Source of the DNA: Microbacterium sp. YJN-G
Lineage (GTDB): Bacteria > Actinomycetota > Actinomycetes > Actinomycetales > Microbacteriaceae
Reading direction: 5' to 3'
DNA: 64,000 bases
Assembly: GCF_015040615.1 (NCBI RefSeq)
Contig: NZ_CP060402.1
Coordinates: 620,001 to 684,000, forward strand
In this document: piece after piece, positions 61,332-64,000 of the stretch
Layout of the letters: each line of letters begins with the position of its first letter
Position numbering within the stretch: the first letter of the stretch is position 1
Made by a program: the position numbers and the translations under genes
Notes under the pieces: model-generated
Databases searched by the model: none
What the model saw: the letters and a program-made list of their open reading frames with translations, nothing else
What the model was told of the DNA's origin: nothing

Positions 61332-62663
61332 ATGGGGGCGGCGGGGATGACACGAGTGACGAACGCGCGCGCACGATCGAGCGCGCTCTTGCACGGCGGC
61401 GGCCGGCTGGTCGGCTTCGGGCTCTCGGTGGGCCTGCTCGCCGTCTCGTCGCTGCTGCTGATACCCGCGATGGTCGACGTCGGCGGGCAGCGGGCTTGGG
61501 GCGCGATCGCGGTCGGCCAGTCGATCGGCGCGGTCGGGGCGGTGATGATCTATTTCGGCTGGGGCCACACGGGGCCGGCGATGATCGCCCGCGCGGATGC
61601 GGCTGCGGCGCGTACGGAGTTCGTCGACTCGCTGCGCACCCGGATGCTGCTGTTCGTGCCGGTCACGACGATCGCCTGCGTCGTAGCGGCGGTCGTCGCT
61701 CCCTCGCATCCGCTGCTGTCTGCCGCCGGGTGCCTGTCGGCCGCGGCGGTCGGGTTCACCTCGGACTGGTTCTTCGTCGGCAAGCGGCGACCATACGCGT
61801 ACCTTCTGCTGGAGACCGTGCCGCGGGTGCTCGGCACCGCGGTCGGCATCCTGCTGCTGATCTCGGGAGCGCAGGTGATCGCCGGGCCGCTGTGCATGCT
61901 GGGCGGGATGCTGCTCGGCTTCGCGGCCACATCGTGCTGGGTGGTTCTGCGTGATCGTCCGCCGGTCGCCGAGCCCCGCCGCACCGTGCGGCGCGTCATC
62001 GTCGCGCAGCGCGCGGGGGTCGGCTCCGCGGTCGGCACATCCGCGTACTCGGCCCTGCCGCTGGTGCTGATCTCTCTGGTGGCGCCCGGCATCCAGCCCG
62101 CGTACGCGCTGGTCGACAAGCTGCAGCGCCAGCTCAGCGTGGCGCTGGGGCCGGTCGTCTCGGTTGTGCAGGGGTACGTGCCACGCAGGGATCCGGCGGT
62201 GACCATCCGTCGCGCGACACGGGCGCTGTGGGCCGGCGCCGGGTTCTGCGCGGCGCTCGCCGCGGCGGTGCTGGTCGCCGCACCCTGGCTGTTCGCATGG
62301 CTCGGTGCCGGGCAGGTGCAGCCGGAGTACGCCGTGATGGCGCTGATGGCGGCGTTCGTCGGGCTGAACGTCTGGGAGTCGATCCTGGCGCGGGCGGTGC
62401 TGGCCTCGTTCGACCGGCTGGATGCCGCCGCACGCGGCACGATCATCAGCGCGGTGATCGGGCTGCCGCTGGTGATCGCCGGCGCACTGACGCTGGGGCT
62501 GGTGGGGGCGTTCGCCGGACTGCTCGTCGGGCTGCTGGCGCGAACCGGGTACGAGCTGACCGTCGCGGTCGTGCACGTGCGCCGCGGTGGCCGCGATGCA
62601 AGCGAATCAGAGGGAGCACGGGAGCCCGCAGAGGGCGCCCGGGAATCAGAGGAGAGGGACTGA
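61332..62663 (+). CDS. Wzx-like polysaccharide flippase (MOP superfamily)
   Basis: The 443-residue membrane protein has about twelve hydrophobic segments, starting LLHGGGRLVGFGLSVGLLAV, with the MATE/Wzx-like pattern of two six-helix bundles. It is somewhat short and has a charged C-terminal tail rich in Ser, Glu and Arg. It should move undecaprenyl-linked repeat units across the membrane. GAGGGG lies 7 nt before the chosen ATG; ATG 61347 is an alternative. The stop shares one base with the next start. Confidence 0.8.
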   Translation: MGAAGMTRVTNARARSSALLHGGGRLVGFGLSVGLLAVSSLLLIPAMVDVGGQRAWGAIAVGQSIGAVGAVMIYFGWGHTGPAMIARADAAAARTEFVDSLRTRMLLFVPVTTIACVVAAVVAPSHPLLSAAGCLSAAAVGFTSDWFFVGKRRPYAYLLLETVPRVLGTAVGILLLISGAQVIAGPLCMLGGMLLGFAATSCWVVLRDRPPVAEPRRTVRRVIVAQRAGVGSAVGTSAYSALPLVLISLVAPGIQPAYALVDKLQRQLSVALGPVVSVVQGYVPRRDPAVTIRRATRALWAGAGFCAALAAAVLVAAPWLFAWLGAGQVQPEYAVMALMAAFVGLNVWESILARAVLASFDRLDAAARGTIISAVIGLPLVIAGALTLGLVGAFAGLLVGLLARTGYELTVAVVHVRRGGRDASESEGAREPAEGARESEERD

Positions 62664-63355
62664 TGATGAGAGATGCGATCCTGCTGGTGCTGTGGCTGCT
62701 GCCGGCATCCCGGATGAAGAACCGTCTGCTCACGGCGTGCGGTCATCGCATCGCGCCGCAGGCGACGGCGCGGCCGAACCTGGTCTGGAGGGTGCAGGCG
62801 TTCGAGATGGAGCCGTATTCGCGCATCAGCATCGGCAACCTGATCAAGGGGATGCGCGCCGTACGACTGTCGGCGCATGCGACGATCGGCAAGCAGAACA
62901 TCATCACCGCCAACGCCGCCTATCGGGGCCTGCGCGGCGGAGGCCGTCTCGAGCTCGGCGAGCACGCCTACCTCACCAGCCGGCACAGCGTCGACGCCTC
63001 GGGCTCGCTGATCCTCGGGCCGTTCTCGGCGTTCGCCGGCTTCGGTTCGCAGGTGCTGACCCACGCCATCGACCTCTCGCGAGACGCGCAGACCGCCTAT
63101 CCGGTCGTGATCGGCGAGCGGTCGTTCGTGGGAGCGAGGTGCCTGCTGCTCGGTGGCTCGCATCTGCCTTCGCGCTCGGTGCTCGCGGCCGGTTCGGTGC
63201 TGACGGACACCGAGCGTACCGAGCAGGGGCTGTGGGCGGGCGTTCCGGCGCGGTTCAAGACGAAGGTCGAGGGGAAGTGGTTCGATCGAGAGGTCGGGGC
63301 CACCCGTGATGTCTACCTTCCCGACGACGATCGCATCATCCCCGCCGGCTTCTGA
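62663..63355 (+). CDS. hexapeptide-repeat acyltransferase
   Basis: The 230-residue left-handed beta-helix protein has turn motifs such as AHATIGKQNIITAN, GGGRLELGEHAYLT and SGSLILGPFSAFAG, a GSHLPSRSVLAAGSVLTD coil and a LWAGVPARFKTKVEG C-terminus. It starts at an ATG one base into the flippase stop, after GGAGAGGG. It probably O-acetylates the polymer repeat. Its last seven codons are the first unit of a decayed tandem repeat that continues past the stop. Confidence 0.85.
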   Translation: MMRDAILLVLWLLPASRMKNRLLTACGHRIAPQATARPNLVWRVQAFEMEPYSRISIGNLIKGMRAVRLSAHATIGKQNIITANAAYRGLRGGGRLELGEHAYLTSRHSVDASGSLILGPFSAFAGFGSQVLTHAIDLSRDAQTAYPVVIGERSFVGARCLLLGGSHLPSRSVLAAGSVLTDTERTEQGLWAGVPARFKTKVEGKWFDREVGATRDVYLPDDDRIIPAGF

Positions 63356-63426
63356 ATCATCCCCGCCGGCTTCTGAACCATCCCGCCGGCTTCCGGATCA
63401 TCCCGTCGGCCTCCGGATCAGCCCGG
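63335..63426. repeat. decayed 20-21 bp tandem repeat at the 3' end of the acyltransferase gene
   Basis: Units at 63335-63355 (the last codons and TGA), 63356-63376 (identical), 63377-63396, 63397-63416 and a partial 63417-63426 become progressively more diverged. The convergent CDP-alcohol transferase gene ends inside the last unit. Confidence 0.9.
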
Positions 63427-64000
63427 CGCGATCGACAGACTGCGGAACCACTTGACGGACAACGCGGCGGCGATCAGCGTCGTCGCGACGAACAGCGCCG
63501 TGTAGACGACGAGGAACACGGGCTGCGCCCCCCACAGCACGAACGACGCAGCCAGCACGCCGTAGTCGGCGGGCAGCAGCCCGACCGCGCGCAGCGGTGA
63601 CGGCGCAGCGGCAGCAGCTCCCGCATCCCCGGACGGCGCTCCGGCATCCCCGGATGGCGGTCCGGCCGCGACGCGCTCGCCGCGCTGCAGCAGCGGATGC
63701 AGTGTCAGCGCCGCGAAGAACACCACCGAGACGAGCTGATAGGCGAGCACGACGCCCAGCCAGCCGGCATCCGCTCCGTTCCGCCACAGTGCGATGAGCA
63801 CGGCGGCGTGCAGGGCCGTCATCTTGCCGGCATCCACCACGTGATCCAGCCATTCACCCGCCGGCGAGCTGGTGCCGGTGAGCCGGGCGACCTGTCCGTC
63901 GGCCGAGTCGAGGGCGAAGCCGAGCACGAGCAGAACGGCGACGGCGATTCCAGTGCCGATGCTCACCGGCGCCACCGCGAGCGTCACCAGGCCGGCGGCC
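63418..64000 (-). CDS. CDP-alcohol phosphatidyltransferase family protein (N-terminus outside window)
   Basis: At least 193 codons are visible with the frame still open at the right edge, so the true start lies beyond position 64000. The family motif DG-x2-AR-x8-G-x3-D-x3-D is complete in DGQVARLTGTSSPAGEWLDH and the following VVDAG segment. Four or so TM segments follow. An internal PSGDAG repeat lies at about the middle. It should transfer a phospho-alcohol from a CDP-linked donor to a lipid or sugar acceptor. The substrate is unknown. Confidence 0.85.
   Translation of the reverse strand, partial: AAGLVTLAVAPVSIGTGIAVAVLLVLGFALDSADGQVARLTGTSSPAGEWLDHVVDAGKMTALHAAVLIALWRNGADAGWLGVVLAYQLVSVVFFAALTLHPLLQRGERVAAGPPSGDAGAPSGDAGAAAAAPSPLRAVGLLPADYGVLAASFVLWGAQPVFLVVYTALFVATTLIAAALSVKWFRSLSIAPG

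Noticed and set aside
1..64000. CRISPR arrays, insertion sequences, prophage genes, integration sites
   Set aside because: No regularly spaced direct repeats, no transposase or integrase motifs and no phage structural genes were seen when reading both strands.

Overview
The window is a high-GC actinobacterial chromosome segment. The gene content, the Asp/Ala codon habit (in-frame GGATGCC/GGCATCC words), frequent leaderless starts and the order truA ... rplM-rpsI-glmM suggest Microbacteriaceae, most likely Microbacterium or a close relative. This assignment is an inference from gene content, not a database match. No tRNA, rRNA, CRISPR array, prophage or insertion sequence was seen.

Region 1 (1-11081) is a catabolic operon on the + strand, entered in mid-gene. 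It runs: a Gfo/Idh/MocA oxidoreductase fragment, an unknown protein, a type I extradiol dioxygenase, a fumarylacetoacetate-hydrolase-family (FAH) protein, a cyclase-family hydrolase, an FAD aromatic hydroxylase, an ACMSD-like amidohydrolase and a second FAH protein. Five of the junctions are 4-nt ATGA overlaps or very short gaps. A promoter with a palindrome then drives a 14-TM MFS carrier and a GMC oxidoreductase with a pyranose-oxidase-like flavin motif. Together these suggest uptake, hydroxylation, meta-cleavage and hydrolysis of an aromatic compound, possibly one carrying a sugar.

Region 2 (11098-16889) holds jetA-jetB-jetC, the SMC-like Wadjet/MksBEF condensin genes. No jetD (topoisomerase-primase-fold nuclease) gene is present. 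The block is bounded by large palindromes.

Region 3 (16909-37432) is a polyamine, beta-alanine and nucleobase region. It contains two class III aminotransferases, two PuuB-like FAD oxidases, an aminobutyraldehyde dehydrogenase, methylmalonate-semialdehyde dehydrogenase, an NCS1 permease with a 52-residue membrane partner, a cupin, a YtcJ-like amidohydrolase and a PotABCD-type ABC importer. Lrp, PucR and TetR regulators sit at divergent promoters. The likely flow is polyamine import, transamination or oxidation to aldehydes, oxidation to acids, and conversion of beta-alanine through malonate semialdehyde to acetyl-CoA.

Region 4 (37465-45921) carries a protein of unknown function, an OafA-like acyltransferase with a C-terminal SGNH domain, truA, a small nuclease-fold protein, a DUF559/Vsr-fold protein bracketed by two pairs of the same palindrome, and then rplM-rpsI-glmM with a structured leader and a UUCG-loop terminator.

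Region 5 (45971-64000) is an exopolysaccharide locus. It includes UDP-glucose dehydrogenase, membrane and soluble glycosyltransferases, GtrA, a WcaF-like acetyltransferase, a secreted GH71 alpha-1,3-glucanase-like enzyme, a Wzb-type phosphatase with a Wzc-type kinase, a Wzy-like polymerase, Fcl and Gmd (GDP-fucose synthesis), an SGNH hydrolase, a Wzx-like flippase, a hexapeptide acyltransferase, and a CDP-alcohol phosphatidyltransferase that runs off the right edge.
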